Below are positions 51,493 through 61,334 of a stretch of DNA of 64,000 nt, piece after piece. Position numbers and translations under genes: made by a program. This DNA is from Pseudomonas jessenii (GTDB taxonomy: Bacteria > Pseudomonadota > Gammaproteobacteria > Pseudomonadales > Pseudomonadaceae), in assembly GCF_002236115.1 (NCBI RefSeq), contig NZ_NIWT01000004.1, positions 186,001 to 250,000 on the forward strand, in the 5' to 3' direction. How positions within the stretch are numbered: the stretch's first letter is position 1; each line of letters begins with the position of its first letter. The notes beneath the pieces are model-generated. The model was not told the origin of the DNA and searched no databases. It was given only the letters and a program-made list of their open reading frames with translations.

Positions 51493-51607
51493 ATAAACCT
51501 TCTCTGGAAAAAGGTGACGGGCAATCCAGGGATCGCCAATGACTTCGATGCCGGGTTATCGACTTGTTTGGGGCAGGCTTTAACAATTGCGGTGAACAGT
51601 AAGACGC

Positions 51608-51682
51608 CATCGCGAGCAAGCTCGCTCCCACATTGGATCGTCGTCGTTCACACATCCTGTGGGAGCGAGCTTGCTCGCGATG
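51608..51682. repeat. Paired REP element, inward-facing type
   Basis: CATCGCGAGCAAGCTCGCTC and GAGCGAGCTTGCTCGCGATG around the spacer GGATCGTCGTCGTTCACACA. Confidence 0.88.
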
Positions 51683-51688
51683 GGGTCA

Positions 51689-53239
51689 TCACTTCATGCC
51701 GAGCCTTTTGGCCATCCGCCCAAGATTCGCCCGATCCAAGCCTAGCTCACGGGCCGCGCTTGCCCAGTTGTTGTTGTGCCGCTCCAGGCAGGCACCGATC
51801 AACTGGCGCTGATAGTTTTCGGTCGCCTCGCGCAAATCACCTGCTACCAACGCCACAGCGGCGATGGCGGGTTGCTCGGCAGCGGTTTCAACGCTGGCGC
51901 TGGGCAAGTCGAGGTCGGCTGCGCTCAAGCTGAGAATCTTTGGCCGCTCCTTGCAATTGCCCAGGGCTTTCAAGGCGCTGCGGCCGATCAAATGTTCAAG
52001 CTCGCGCACATTGCCGGGCCAGTCGTAGGCCAATAACGCGGCCTGGGCGTCGCTGTTCAGGCGCAGGCTGTTGAGGCCCATGCGCGAGCGGTTCTGCTCC
52101 AGGAAGTAACCGCTGAGCAGCAGCACATCGCGCCCGCGATCGCGCAGGGCCGGCACCTGCAGCGGATACACGCTGAGGCGATGGTAGAAGTCGGCGCGGT
52201 AACGGCCGCTGCGTACTTCTTCGGCGAGGTCGCGGTTGGTCGCCGCGATCAGGCGCACGTCGACCTGATGCTCCTGGTCCGAACCCAGTCGCTGCAGTTG
52301 ACCGCTTTGCAGCACCCGCAGCAACTTGGCCTGCACGGTCAGCGACAACTCGCCGACTTCATCAAGGAACAGCGTGCCGCCATTGGCCAGTTCGAACTTG
52401 CCACGGCGGTCGTTCATAGCCCCGGTGAAGGCGCCGCGAACATGGCCGAACAACTCGCTTTCCACCAGGGTGTCGGGCAGCGCGGCACAGTTGAGGCTGA
52501 TGATCGGTTTGTCGGCGCGGGGCGAGGCGGCATGGATGGCTTGGGCCACCAACTCCTTGCCGACCCCGGTTTCGCCGGTGATCAACACGGTCAGGTCGCT
52601 GCCGCCCACCAGGCTGATTTCTTCGACCAGGCGCTTGTGGGCCTTGCTCTGGCCAATCATCTCGCGATTCTGCTGGCCGCTGGCCTGGCGGTAGACCTCG
52701 GCGCGCTGATGCTCATCTTCGACCCGGTTGTTCAACCGCTCGATGCGCTCGGCGGCGTTGACCGTAGCGGCCGCGAGGCTGGCGAAGGCTTGCAGGGCAT
52801 CCAGTTCGATCGGTTCGAAGCGCTCCGGGTCGAGGGCATCGAGGGTCAGCAGGCCCCATGGGCGCTCGTCGATGAACAACGGGCAACCCATGCAGTCGTG
52901 GACTTCCAGATGATCATCCAGGCCATCGACCAAGCCGTCATAGGGGTCAGGCAAGTCGCTGTCGGCAGCGAAACGGGTCGGGCCGGGGCCGCTGAGCAGC
53001 GCTTCGAAACGCGGGTGCTCGCTGACCTTGAAGCGCCGGCCGAGGGTGTCGGTACTCAAGCCGTCGACGGCCAGCGGCACCAGCCATTCACCATCAAGAC
53101 GCAGCAGGGCGGCGGCGTCGCACGGGAGCAGGGCGCGCATGGCTTCCAACAGGCGGCGATAACGCTCACCCTCGGGCAGTTCGCGGGACAGGTCGGCGAC
53201 CAGGGGCAGCAGAGCAGTGAGCAGGGGTTTTGCAGTCAT
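51689..53239 (-). CDS. norR: Nitric oxide-responsive sigma-54 activator NorR
   Basis: A 516-residue enhancer-binding protein: GAF sensor at about 20-165, AAA+ domain at about 190-420 with Walker A GETGVGKE (222-229) and the sigma-54 contact GAFTGA (269-274), and a Fis-type HTH at the C-terminus (ASAARELGLDRANLGRMAKR). In E. coli NorR the GAF domain holds a mono-iron centre that binds NO; the equivalent residues Arg77, the Asp cluster at 93-101, Cys116 and Asp134 are present. It is divergent from hmp, its clear target. Confidence 0.95.
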   Translation of the reverse strand: MTAKPLLTALLPLVADLSRELPEGERYRRLLEAMRALLPCDAAALLRLDGEWLVPLAVDGLSTDTLGRRFKVSEHPRFEALLSGPGPTRFAADSDLPDPYDGLVDGLDDHLEVHDCMGCPLFIDERPWGLLTLDALDPERFEPIELDALQAFASLAAATVNAAERIERLNNRVEDEHQRAEVYRQASGQQNREMIGQSKAHKRLVEEISLVGGSDLTVLITGETGVGKELVAQAIHAASPRADKPIISLNCAALPDTLVESELFGHVRGAFTGAMNDRRGKFELANGGTLFLDEVGELSLTVQAKLLRVLQSGQLQRLGSDQEHQVDVRLIAATNRDLAEEVRSGRYRADFYHRLSVYPLQVPALRDRGRDVLLLSGYFLEQNRSRMGLNSLRLNSDAQAALLAYDWPGNVRELEHLIGRSALKALGNCKERPKILSLSAADLDLPSASVETAAEQPAIAAVALVAGDLREATENYQRQLIGACLERHNNNWASAARELGLDRANLGRMAKRLGMK

Positions 53240-53251
53240 AGTGACTCCGTG

Positions 53252-53266
53252 TAGTCGGTATGACTA
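53252..53266. promoter_or_regulatory. Probable NorR binding site
   Basis: TAGTC-GGTAT-GACTA is a perfect palindrome with the GT-N7-AC core of NorR enhancers, 13 bases from the norR start and about 80 bases upstream of the sigma-54 promoter. Confidence 0.65.
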
Positions 53267-53331
53267 TAAACCAGGCAGTGTCTAAATGACTATTCAGTTA
53301 TTAAGTTATTGATTTATAACGATTAAATAGT

Positions 53332-53347
53332 TGGCACGAAAGCTGAT
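53332..53347 (+). promoter_or_regulatory. Probable sigma-54 promoter of hmp
   Basis: TGGCACGAAAGCTGAT has the complete -24 element TGGCACG and a -12 element (CTGA) that deviates from TTGC by two bases; position fits a start near 53359, before the ATG at 53396. Confidence 0.6.
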
Positions 53348-53395
53348 AAGCATAGGGTAGTCCGTTAGCAACCCAAGAAGACCAGGAGTCACCTT

Positions 53396-54577
53396 ATGCT
53401 GAGCGCTCAAGACCGTGCCATCGTCAAATCCACCGTGCCGCTGCTTGAAAGCGGTGGTGAGGCGCTGATCACGCACTTCTACCGCATGATGCTCTCCGAA
53501 TATCCGCAAGTCCGCCCGCTGTTCAACCAGGCCCACCAGGCCAGCGGTGATCAGCCGCGTGCCCTGGCCAACGGCGTATTGATGTATGCGCGCCATATCG
53601 ACCAGCTCGACCAGTTGGGCGACCTGGTGGCCAAGATCATCAACAAGCACGTGGCCCTGCAGATCCTCCCGGAGCACTATCCGATTGTCGGCAGCTGCCT
53701 GCTACGGGCCATCGCCGAAGTATTGGGCGAAGAGATCGCCACTCCTGAAGTGATCGCGGCCTGGGGCGCGGCCTACGGTCAACTGGCGGACATCCTGATC
53801 GGTGCCGAAACCAGCATCTACGACCAGAAGGAACAGGCACCGGGCGGTTGGCGCGGGGCGCGGGAATTCATCGTGGCAGACAAGGTCGAGGAGAGCGCCG
53901 AGATCACTTCGTTCTACTTCGAACCCGCGGACAAAGGCCCGATCCTGCTGGCAGAACCCGGCCAGTACATCGGCATGAAACTGATCCTCGACGGTGAAGA
54001 GATCCGTCGTAACTACTCGCTGTCGGCACTGGCAAACAAAGGCCAGTACCGCATCAGCGTCAAACGCGAGGCCGGTGGCCGCGCTTCCAACTTCCTGCAC
54101 GACCAGTTGCATGTCGGCGCCAGCATCCAGTTGTTCCCGCCATCGGGCGAGTTCGTCCTGACCGCCAGCGACAAGCCACTGGTACTGATCAGCGGTGGCG
54201 TGGGCATCACCCCGACCCTGGCGATGCTCGAAGCGGCGCTGGAAACCCAGCGGCCGGTGCATTTCATCCACTGCGCGCGCAACGGCAGCGTCCATGCCTT
54301 CCGCGACTGGATCGATGGCCTGGCTGAGCGTCACCCGCAACTCAAGCGCTTTTACTGCTATTCCGAGGACGACGGCGTGAGCCCGGCGGCGCACAAGATG
54401 GGGTTGTTGAGCCAGCAGCAGTTGCATCAATGGCTGCCGCAAGAGCGCGATCTGGATGCCTACTTCCTGGGGCCAAAAGGCTTCATGGTCGCGATCAAAC
54501 GCCACCTCAAAGCATTGGGTGTGCCGGAGAAGCAAAGCCGTTATGAGTTCTTCGGGCCGGCGGCGGCGCTGGAGTAA
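53396..54577 (+). CDS. hmp: Flavohemoprotein (nitric oxide dioxygenase)
   Basis: A 393-residue enzyme that oxidises NO to nitrate with O2 and NAD(P)H. The globin domain (1-140) has distal Tyr29 and Gln53 and proximal His85 (INKHVALQ). The reductase has the FAD motif RRNYSLSA near 205 and NAD(P)-binding GGVGITPTLAMLEAAL near 270, ending in the conserved YFLGPKGFM and YEFFGP. It is divergent from norR and probably sigma-54-dependent. Confidence 0.96.
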   Translation: MLSAQDRAIVKSTVPLLESGGEALITHFYRMMLSEYPQVRPLFNQAHQASGDQPRALANGVLMYARHIDQLDQLGDLVAKIINKHVALQILPEHYPIVGSCLLRAIAEVLGEEIATPEVIAAWGAAYGQLADILIGAETSIYDQKEQAPGGWRGAREFIVADKVEESAEITSFYFEPADKGPILLAEPGQYIGMKLILDGEEIRRNYSLSALANKGQYRISVKREAGGRASNFLHDQLHVGASIQLFPPSGEFVLTASDKPLVLISGGVGITPTLAMLEAALETQRPVHFIHCARNGSVHAFRDWIDGLAERHPQLKRFYCYSEDDGVSPAAHKMGLLSQQQLHQWLPQERDLDAYFLGPKGFMVAIKRHLKALGVPEKQSRYEFFGPAAALE

Positions 54578-54618
54578 GTGGTTGACGCGGTGGGTCAGCA
54601 GGCTCACCGCGTCGCCTT

Positions 54619-54715
54619 CATCGCGGGCAAGCCACGCTCCCACAGGGATTTGTGTCGATCCGGATTGATGTGAACGACACAACCCCCCCTGTGGGAGCGT
54701 GGCTTGCTCGCGAAT
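54619..54715. repeat. Paired REP element, inward-facing, variant core
   Basis: CATCGCGGGCAAGCCACGCTCC and GGGAGCGTGGCTTGCTCGCGA (in 20-base pieces) carry matching compensatory changes (CCACGC/GCGTGG), which shows that the two halves evolve together. Confidence 0.85.
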
Positions 54716-54874
54716 GCCACACCTCGGTCCTGAACTGAAAAAAGTCAGAAAGTTAATCCCTTCTTAACCGCCTTATCGTCTATTCCCCCGAATCCCCCTC
54801 ACATGCGCCAGACTCTCAAAGGTCCGGGCCAGCGTGTAGACTGACGGGCAATCGAAATATTGAAGGGAAACGCG

Positions 54875-55384
54875 ATGAGCGATGAATCCATGCGGTTGGG
54901 GCGTGAACGGCGCTATCTGGTGTTTTTGGGCATCATTTGCCTGGCGCTGATCGGCGGCGCGCTGTACATGCAAATTGTTCTGGGCGAGGCCCCTTGCCCG
55001 TTGTGCATCCTGCAACGTTACGCGTTGCTGCTGATCGCGATCTTTGCCTTCATCGGCGCGGCCATGCGCGGCCGTCGCAGCATCACGGTGTTTGAAACCC
55101 TGGTGGTGATTTGTGCAGTGGCAGGTGCAGGCGTTGCCGGGCATCACGTCTATACGCAGTTCTATCCGGCGGTCAGCTGCGGCATCGATGTGCTGCAACC
55201 GATTGTCGATGACTTGCCGCTGGCGAAGATCTTCCCGCTGGGTTTCCAGGTCGATGGTTTCTGCTCCACGCCATACCCGCCGATCCTCGGTCTGTCGCTG
55301 GCGCAGTGGGCGCTGGTTGCCTTTGTGCTGATCGTGGTGCTGGTGCCGTTGCTGACTTCGCGTAACCGCAAAACGCTGCGTTGA
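54875..55384 (+). CDS. dsbB: Disulphide bond formation protein DsbB
   Basis: A 169-residue inner-membrane protein with four helices. The redox pairs are Cys41/Cys44 (APCPLCILQRYAL) and Cys102/Cys130 (in VSCGIDVL and GFCSTPYPPILG). DsbB re-oxidises periplasmic DsbA and passes electrons to quinone. ATG at 54875 is preceded by GAAGGGA. It is a single-gene unit with its own terminator; the neighbouring cyo operon oxidises the same quinone pool. Confidence 0.93.
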   Translation: MSDESMRLGRERRYLVFLGIICLALIGGALYMQIVLGEAPCPLCILQRYALLLIAIFAFIGAAMRGRRSITVFETLVVICAVAGAGVAGHHVYTQFYPAVSCGIDVLQPIVDDLPLAKIFPLGFQVDGFCSTPYPPILGLSLAQWALVAFVLIVVLVPLLTSRNRKTLR

Positions 55385-55413
55385 GGTCAACTGCCGCCTC
55401 CTATTGTCGGACA

Positions 55414-55453
55414 AAAAAGCCCCGGTCCTCGAAGAGAGGGCCGGGGTTTTTTT
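55414..55453 (+). terminator. Terminator of dsbB
   Basis: CCCCGGTCCTC / GAGGGCCGGGG stem with seven T residues after it. Confidence 0.88.
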
Positions 55454-55782
55454 GTCTTGCAGAGCACATTTCAGAGGCTGGGTAAAAAGACTGTGACGGG
55501 TGGCAATCAAGGGTGCGACACGTGTGCGACATGTTGTCACAGAGTGAGCGCCGCAGGGCGTTCGAGAAGGCCGGATTGGTGCATGGAAACGTAACGAAAT
55601 TGGCTTGTTTTGCAGGCTTCCGGTTTTTTCCATTACGGGCACGAACAGGCAGTTTTAACAGGCTCTGGCGAATGGCCAGAGCCCCCGTCATATCGGGCCT
55701 TGGGCAAGGTCAAGGGCCGAGAAGAGGGACACGATACTGTCTGAACCGTGGGTGGAAGACCTACTTATTTTGGTGTTTTTGT

Positions 55783-55797
55783 TGAGAATTAATTTCG
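55783..55797. promoter_or_regulatory. Weak Fur-like box in the cyo control region
   Basis: TGAGAATTAATTTCG matches the 7-1-7 Fur pattern at 10 of 14 positions, inside an AT-rich stretch. Iron limitation is known to raise cyo expression in P. aeruginosa, but whether Fur binds here is open. Confidence 0.3.
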
Positions 55798-55934
55798 ATA
55801 AGATGCGCCACTTTTGCGAAAACGGTTAATGATTGTTGCCGGTTCGGATAAAAATTATTTCGGGATGAGACATGGTTTATGGAACGTTACATATCTACAA
55901 TCGCCCGCACTGAATTCCCGGCACTGCTCAAATC

Positions 55935-56195
55935 TTAACCAGGGGTGAGCAGAAACAGGGTGTCGAGAGGTCTGGTGGCTTCATGCGATTCCCAGGTGTC
56001 GGAGCCTCCAATTACCCGCACCAAATGGAATTGGTCTGTAACAAGGCCTTTGACCACGTATTCGAATAAGAACTCACCGCAGGCCCGGGATTTGTCGTAC
56101 AGCGTCTGACGCACGACGGGCATGCCCTTATTCAATCCAAGAAAAATGCCAACCCTTGGCAGGGTGAAGTGTTGGCGATCAAAACCCAACTGCAT
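55935..56195 (-). CDS. Possible small protein upstream of cyoA
   Basis: An 86-codon frame (MQLGFDRQHFTLPRVGIFLG, then RACGEFLFEYVVKGLVTDQF). Codon choice is not unreasonable, but there is no convincing ribosome-binding site, no known family, and it covers the region expected to lead into cyoA. It could equally be chance. Confidence 0.25.
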   Translation of the reverse strand: MQLGFDRQHFTLPRVGIFLGLNKGMPVVRQTLYDKSRACGEFLFEYVVKGLVTDQFHLVRVIGGSDTWESHEATRPLDTLFLLTPG

Positions 56196-56222
56196 TGCGC
56201 AAGCTGCTTTAGAGGTCGTGAG

Positions 56223-57167
56223 ATGAGTAAAAACAGGTACCCCAGACTACTAGGCTTATTGCCGCTGATCGGCACGTTGTTGCTGTCAGGCTGCAACATG
56301 ACCTTGCTCAATCCCAAGGGCCAGGTTGGTCTGGATGAGCGAAACCTGATCATCACCGCAACGCTGCTGATGCTGTTGGTCGTCGTTCCGGTCATCATCA
56401 TGACCTTCCTGTTCGCCTGGAAATACCGCGCGTCCAACACCAACGCTACCTACACCCCGAAATGGAACCACTCCACCAAGATCGAGATCGCGGTGTGGGC
56501 TGTTCCAGTGCTGATCATCATTGCCCTGGGTTACGTCACCTACAAGTCGACCCACGCCCTTGACCCGTACAAGCCGCTGGAATCCGACGTCAAGCCTGTG
56601 ACCATCGAAGTGGTCGCGCTGGACTGGAAGTGGCTGTTCATCTACCCGGAACAAGGCATCGCCACGGTCAACAAGATCGTGTTCCCGGCGCACACCCCGA
56701 TCAACTTCAAGATCACTTCCGACGCCGTGATGAACTCGTTCTTCATCCCTGCGCTGGGCGGCCAGATCTACGCGATGGCGGGCATGCAGACCAAGCTGCA
56801 CCTGATCGCCAACGAGAACGCCGAGATGGACGGTATCTCCGCCAACTACAGCGGCGCGGGTTTCACCGGTATGAAATTCAAAGCGATCGCAACTTCCCAG
56901 GAAGATTTCGACGCCTGGGTAAGTGAAGTCAAAAAGGCACCTAAGCAGCTTGAACAAGCTGAATACGCAGCCCTTGCCAAGCAAAGCCAGAACAACCCAG
57001 TCGAGCTCTACTCCTCGGTGACGCCGAACCTGTTCCAGACCATCGTCGACAAGTACGAAGGCATGAAACCGGGTCCGAAAGTGAAGCACGAGAAAGAAGA
57101 GAAAGAAGTGGCCGCTACGCAAGGAATGGACATGAACTCGCATTCAGCTGCCGGGGCAGAGGAGTAA
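56223..57167 (+). CDS. cyoA: Cytochrome bo3 ubiquinol oxidase subunit II
   Basis: A 314-residue lipoprotein subunit. The lipobox LLSGC puts the acylated Cys at residue 24; two membrane helices follow (about 43-68 and 87-107), then a cupredoxin domain without the CuA ligands, as expected for a quinol oxidase (EVVALDWKWLFIYPEQGIAT, then NSFFIPALGGQIYAM). The extended C-terminus (KVKHEKEEKE, DMNSHSA) is charged. It starts the operon cyoABCDE; gap to cyoB is 3 bases. Confidence 0.95.
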   Translation: MSKNRYPRLLGLLPLIGTLLLSGCNMTLLNPKGQVGLDERNLIITATLLMLLVVVPVIIMTFLFAWKYRASNTNATYTPKWNHSTKIEIAVWAVPVLIIIALGYVTYKSTHALDPYKPLESDVKPVTIEVVALDWKWLFIYPEQGIATVNKIVFPAHTPINFKITSDAVMNSFFIPALGGQIYAMAGMQTKLHLIANENAEMDGISANYSGAGFTGMKFKAIATSQEDFDAWVSEVKKAPKQLEQAEYAALAKQSQNNPVELYSSVTPNLFQTIVDKYEGMKPGPKVKHEKEEKEVAATQGMDMNSHSAAGAEE

Positions 57168-57170
57168 ACG

Positions 57171-59201
57171 ATGTTTGGTAAATTAAGTTGGGAAGCAGTC
57201 CCGTTCCACGAGCCGATCGTAATGGTGACCATCGCCATGATCGCGCTCGGTGGTCTGGCGCTGTTCGCTGCAATCACCTACTTCAAGAAGTGGACCTACC
57301 TGTGGACCGAGTGGCTGACGTCGGTCGACCACAAGAAAATCGGCGTGATGTACATCATCGTCGCCATGGTCATGCTGCTGCGCGGCTTTGCCGACGCCAT
57401 CATGATGCGTACCCAGCTGGCCATGGCCACCGAGGGTTCGCCTGGCTACCTGCCACCTGAACACTATGACCAGATCTTCACCGCCCACGGTGTGATCATG
57501 ATCATCTTCATGGCGATGCCATTCTTCACCGGCCTGATGAACCTTGCAGTGCCGCTGCAGATCGGCGCGCGTGACGTTGCCTACCCGTTCCTGAACTCCC
57601 TGAGCTTCTGGCTGCTGGTTTCCGGCGTGGTGCTGATCAACCTATCCCTGGGCGTCGGCGAATTCGCCAAGACCGGCTGGGTTGCCTATCCGCCGCTGTC
57701 GGGCCTGCAATACAGCCCTGGCGTGGGGATGGATTACTACATCTGGGCGCTACAGCTATCCGGCCTGGGTACGACGCTGACGGGGGTCAACTTCCTGGCC
57801 ACCGTGCTGAAAATGCGTACCCCTGGCATGAAGCTGATGGACATGCCGATCTTCACCTGGACCTGCACCTGGGCCAACGTCCTGATCGTGGCTTCGTTCC
57901 CGATCCTGACCGCTACCCTGGCGCTGTTGACGCTTGACCGTTACATGGATTTCCACATTTTCACCAATGAACTTGGTGGCAATCCGATGATGTACGTGAA
58001 CCTGTTCTGGGCATGGGGTCACCCTGAGGTGTACATCCTGATCCTGCCAGCGTTCGGTATCTTCTCTGAAGTCATCTCGACCTTCACCGGCAAGAAACTG
58101 TTCGGCCACCACTCGATGGTCTACGCATCGGGCGCGATCTCGATCCTGGGCTTCATGGTTTGGCTGCACCACTTCTTCACCATGGGTTCGGGTGCCAGCG
58201 TCAACGCCTTCTTCGGTCTGGCGACGATGCTGATTTCCATCCCGACGGGTGTGAAGCTGTTCAACTGGCTGTTCACCATCTACCAGGGCCGTCTGCGTTT
58301 CACCAGCCAGGTTCTGTGGACCCTGGGCTTCATGGTGACCTTCGCCATCGGCGGCATGACCGGCGTACTGCTGGCCATCCCGGGTGCTGACTTCGTTCTG
58401 CACAACAGCCTGTTCGTGATCGCGCACTTCCATAACGTGATCATCGGCGGTGCGGTATTCGGTTACATCGCAGGTTTCGCGTTCTACTTCCCTAAAGCGT
58501 TCGGCTTCAAGCTGCACGAAGGCTGGGGCAAGGCAGCGTTCTGGTTCTGGATCTCGGGCTTCTTCGTCGCGTTCATGCCGCTCTACGCGCTGGGCTTCAT
58601 GGGCATGACCCGTCGTCTGAACGCCACCACCAACCCTGAGTGGGTGCCGTACCTGTACGTCGCCATGTTCGGTGCGGTGATGATCGCCGTGGGTATCGCT
58701 TGCCAGCTGATCCAGCTGTACGTCAGCGTGCGTGACCGCAACAAGCCGGAAAACATGTGCGAACACGGCGACCCGTGGAATGCCCACACCCTGGAATGGT
58801 CGACCTCGTCGCCACCACCGTTCTACAACTTTGCCGTGCTGCCGAAAGCCGACTGCATCGACCCGTTCACCGAAGCCAAGGAAAACGGCACCGCGTACAA
58901 GGCTCCGGCCAAGTACCAGCCGATCCACATGCCTAACAACACCGCCACCGGTGTGGTCATGGGCGCGCTGTTGACCGTGTTCGGTTTCGCGATGATCTGG
59001 CACATCTGGTGGCTGGCAATCGCTAGCCTGGCCGGCACCGTGATCTACTTCGTGATCCACGCGGCCCGTGATGATCAAGGCTATATGGTGCCGGTCGACG
59101 TGATCGAGCGCATCGAAGCCGAGCAGCACAAGCGCCTGGTAGCGGCAGGGAAAATCCCGGCCACCGCCACCCGTGTTGAAACCTCGTTGGAACAGGCTTA
59201 A
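57171..59201 (+). CDS. cyoB: Cytochrome bo3 ubiquinol oxidase subunit I
   Basis: A 676-residue catalytic subunit with about 15 membrane helices. It holds low-spin heme b, heme o3 and CuB. Visible landmarks: [20 protein letters not shown] near 102 (heme His), the CuB His-Tyr pair in [15 protein letters not shown] near 284, HHFFTMGSG near 333 (CuB histidines) and [13 protein letters not shown] near 418 (heme ligands). Reduces O2 to water and pumps protons. Confidence 0.97.
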   Translation: MFGKLSWEAVPFHEPIVMVTIAMIALGGLALFAAITYFKKWTYLWTEWLTSVDHKKIGVMYIIVAMVMLLRGFADAIMMRTQLAMATEGSPGYLPPEHYDQIFTAHGVIMIIFMAMPFFTGLMNLAVPLQIGARDVAYPFLNSLSFWLLVSGVVLINLSLGVGEFAKTGWVAYPPLSGLQYSPGVGMDYYIWALQLSGLGTTLTGVNFLATVLKMRTPGMKLMDMPIFTWTCTWANVLIVASFPILTATLALLTLDRYMDFHIFTNELGGNPMMYVNLFWAWGHPEVYILILPAFGIFSEVISTFTGKKLFGHHSMVYASGAISILGFMVWLHHFFTMGSGASVNAFFGLATMLISIPTGVKLFNWLFTIYQGRLRFTSQVLWTLGFMVTFAIGGMTGVLLAIPGADFVLHNSLFVIAHFHNVIIGGAVFGYIAGFAFYFPKAFGFKLHEGWGKAAFWFWISGFFVAFMPLYALGFMGMTRRLNATTNPEWVPYLYVAMFGAVMIAVGIACQLIQLYVSVRDRNKPENMCEHGDPWNAHTLEWSTSSPPPFYNFAVLPKADCIDPFTEAKENGTAYKAPAKYQPIHMPNNTATGVVMGALLTVFGFAMIWHIWWLAIASLAGTVIYFVIHAARDDQGYMVPVDVIERIEAEQHKRLVAAGKIPATATRVETSLEQA

Positions 59202-59204
59202 ACC

Positions 59205-59825
59205 ATGTCGAATTTAGTGACCAATGTTGGACACGCCCATGGTGACCATGGGCACGATGACCACCACGACTCGGGCGAGATGACCGTATACGGTTTCTGG
59301 CTCTACCTGATGACCGACTGCATTCTGTTTGCGTCGATCTTCGCGGTGTACGCGGTACTGGTTAACAACGTAGCGGGTGGTCCGTCGGGCCACGACATCT
59401 TCGAACTGCCATACGTGCTGGGCGAAACCGCTCTGCTGTTGTTCAGTTCGATCACCTACGGCTTCGCCATGCTGGCGTTCTACCGGGGCAACAAGAAGCA
59501 GGTCCTGGGCTGGTTGGCCATGACCTTCCTGTTCGGCCTGGGCTTCATCGGCATGGAGATCAACGAGTTCCACATCTTGATCTCCGAAGGCTACGGCCCT
59601 AGCCGTTCCGGCTTCCTGTCCGGGTTCTTCACCCTGGTCGGTACCCACGGTCTGCACGTGACCAGCGGTCTGATCTGGATGGCGATCATGATGTATCAGG
59701 TCAACAAGCATGGCCTGACCTCGACCAACAAGACCCGTCTGAGCTGCCTGAGCCTGTTCTGGCACTTCCTGGACGTCGTCTGGATCTGCGTATTCACCGT
59801 TGTTTATCTGATGGGGACTATGTAA
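59205..59825 (+). CDS. cyoC: Cytochrome bo3 ubiquinol oxidase subunit III
   Basis: A 206-residue protein with five membrane helices after a His/Asp-rich N-terminus ([16 protein letters not shown]). Family segments: [20 protein letters not shown] and [14 protein letters not shown] near 145. It lies 3 bases after cyoB and touches cyoD without gap. Confidence 0.95.
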   Translation: MSNLVTNVGHAHGDHGHDDHHDSGEMTVYGFWLYLMTDCILFASIFAVYAVLVNNVAGGPSGHDIFELPYVLGETALLLFSSITYGFAMLAFYRGNKKQVLGWLAMTFLFGLGFIGMEINEFHILISEGYGPSRSGFLSGFFTLVGTHGLHVTSGLIWMAIMMYQVNKHGLTSTNKTRLSCLSLFWHFLDVVWICVFTVVYLMGTM

Positions 59826-60167
59826 ATGGCTAACCCAGCTCATTCCCACCATGGCCACGACGACGCCGGTCACGGCAGCTACAAGTCGTACGTCATCGGC
59901 TTCATCCTGTCGGTGATCCTGACCGCCATTCCATTCGGTCTGGTGATGTACCCGACACTGCCGAAGTCGATCACCCTGTTGATCGTCCTGGCGTTCGCGA
60001 TCGTCCAGGTGCTGGTGCACCTGGTGTACTTCCTGCACCTGGACCGTTCGGCCGCGCAGCGAAACAACGTGATTGCGTTTGTCTTCGCCGCGATCGTGAT
60101 TGTCCTGCTGGTTGGCCTGTCGCTGTGGATCATGTTCAGCATCCACACGTTCATGATGGCGAAGTGA
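59826..60167 (+). CDS. cyoD: Cytochrome bo3 ubiquinol oxidase subunit IV
   Basis: A 113-residue subunit with three helices (about 22-42, 50-70 and 80-105). Landmarks: SYKSYVIGFILSVILTAIPF and QVLVHLVYFLHLD. It starts at the base after the cyoC stop and is followed by cyoE after 11 bases. Confidence 0.94.
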   Translation: MANPAHSHHGHDDAGHGSYKSYVIGFILSVILTAIPFGLVMYPTLPKSITLLIVLAFAIVQVLVHLVYFLHLDRSAAQRNNVIAFVFAAIVIVLLVGLSLWIMFSIHTFMMAK

Positions 60168-60178
60168 GGTAAGTCCGC

Positions 60179-61066
60179 ATGTCCCTCAAGCACTTTATCC
60201 AAATCACCAAACCGGGGATCATTTTCGGTAACGTGCTTTCTGTGGCAGGCGGATTTTTCCTGGCCTCCAAAGGGCATGTCGATCTGGCCATCTTCCTGGC
60301 CGCCATGATCGGCACGTCCCTGGTGGTTGCCTCCGGTTGCGTGTTCAACAACTGCATCGACCGCGACATCGACCTGAAGATGGAACGCACCAAGAACCGG
60401 GTGCTGGTCCAGGGCTTGATCTCCCTGAAACTGGCCCTGATCTATGCGACCGTCCTGGGTGTCGCCGGTATTGCACTGTTGTACAAGGTGGCCAACCCGT
60501 TGGCCGCACTGTTCGCAGTCATCGGCTTCGTGATCTACGTCGGCTTCTACAGCCTGTACCTCAAGCGCAAGTCGGTTCACGGCACGCTGGTGGGCAGTCT
60601 GTCGGGCGCCATGCCGCCGGTGATTGGCTACGTCGCAGTCAGCAACACCTTCGACATGGCCGCGCTGACCCTGCTGGTGATGTTCAGCCTGTGGCAGATG
60701 CCGCATTCCTACGCCATCGCGATCTTCCGCTTCAACGATTACCTGGCCGCATCGATTCCGGTGCTGCCGGTGAAGCGCGGCATCCAGGTGGCCAAGAAGC
60801 ACATCCTGCTCTACATCCTGGCGTTCCTCGTGGCGACCTTGATGCTGACCTTCAGCGGCTACGCCGGCATGAGCTACCTCGCCGTCGCCGCGGCCATGGG
60901 CATGTACTGGCTGTACATGGCCTGGACCGGCTACAAGGCAGTGGATGACACGGTCTGGGCACGCAAGCTGTTCGTGTTCTCGATCTTCACCATTACCGCG
61001 TTGAGCGTGATGATGTCCCTGGACTTCAAAGTGCCGGCGGAGTTGTTGCTGACGTACGCGCCTTAA
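60179..61066 (+). CDS. cyoE: Protoheme IX farnesyltransferase (heme O synthase)
   Basis: A 295-residue UbiA-type prenyltransferase with nine helices. It attaches a farnesyl group to heme b to give heme O, needed by CyoB. The first Asp-rich motif is [15 protein letters not shown] (residues 57-71); [19 protein letters not shown] near 11 is the typical N-terminus. It closes the cyo operon and has a terminator. Confidence 0.95.
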   Translation: MSLKHFIQITKPGIIFGNVLSVAGGFFLASKGHVDLAIFLAAMIGTSLVVASGCVFNNCIDRDIDLKMERTKNRVLVQGLISLKLALIYATVLGVAGIALLYKVANPLAALFAVIGFVIYVGFYSLYLKRKSVHGTLVGSLSGAMPPVIGYVAVSNTFDMAALTLLVMFSLWQMPHSYAIAIFRFNDYLAASIPVLPVKRGIQVAKKHILLYILAFLVATLMLTFSGYAGMSYLAVAAAMGMYWLYMAWTGYKAVDDTVWARKLFVFSIFTITALSVMMSLDFKVPAELLLTYAP

Positions 61067-61085
61067 GCGTCGGATGCTGTAAAGA

Positions 61086-61120
61086 AAAGCCCCGCCTTCG
61101 AGAGAAGAGCGGGGCTTTTT
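61086..61120 (+). terminator. Terminator of the cyo operon
   Basis: AAAGCCCCGC / GCGGGGCTTTTT with loop CTTCGAGAGAAGA. Nearly the same sequence recurs at 62471-62506. Confidence 0.92.
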
Positions 61121-61334
61121 GTTGGGTGCTTTCTGCGGGACCGCGTTGCCGCCATCGCGAGCCTGCTTGCTATGGCCGCGACGCGGACTGACAGGCCTCT
61201 TACGATAGGGGGCCTGACCGGCAAAAATGCTTACGGATTTGCCTGAACTTTCCCACGGGTTTTTCAGGTTGAGGGTCGGAAGTCGCCTATCTAGCCTCGG
61301 GAGCCGTTATTACGAGGATCCCAGAGGATCTACG

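Larger units (their letters stand above)
55454..56222. other. Long region upstream of cyoA
   Basis: About 770 bases. It holds near-repeats GTGCGACA/TGTGCGACATGTTGTCACA (55512-55542), a perfect 9-base hairpin GGCTCTGGC / GCCAGAGCC at 55661-55683, an AT-rich stretch with a Fur-like sequence near 55783, and a doubtful minus-strand ORF. It must contain the cyo promoter and probably most of its control. Confidence 0.6.

Noticed and set aside
55513..55785. A plus-strand frame between dsbB and cyoA as a gene
   Set aside because: No ribosome-binding site, no coding-like composition, and it crosses the perfect hairpin at 55661-55683.
57756..59129. A 457-codon minus-strand frame opposite cyoB
   Set aside because: His/Gln/Arg-rich shadow of a strongly conserved gene.
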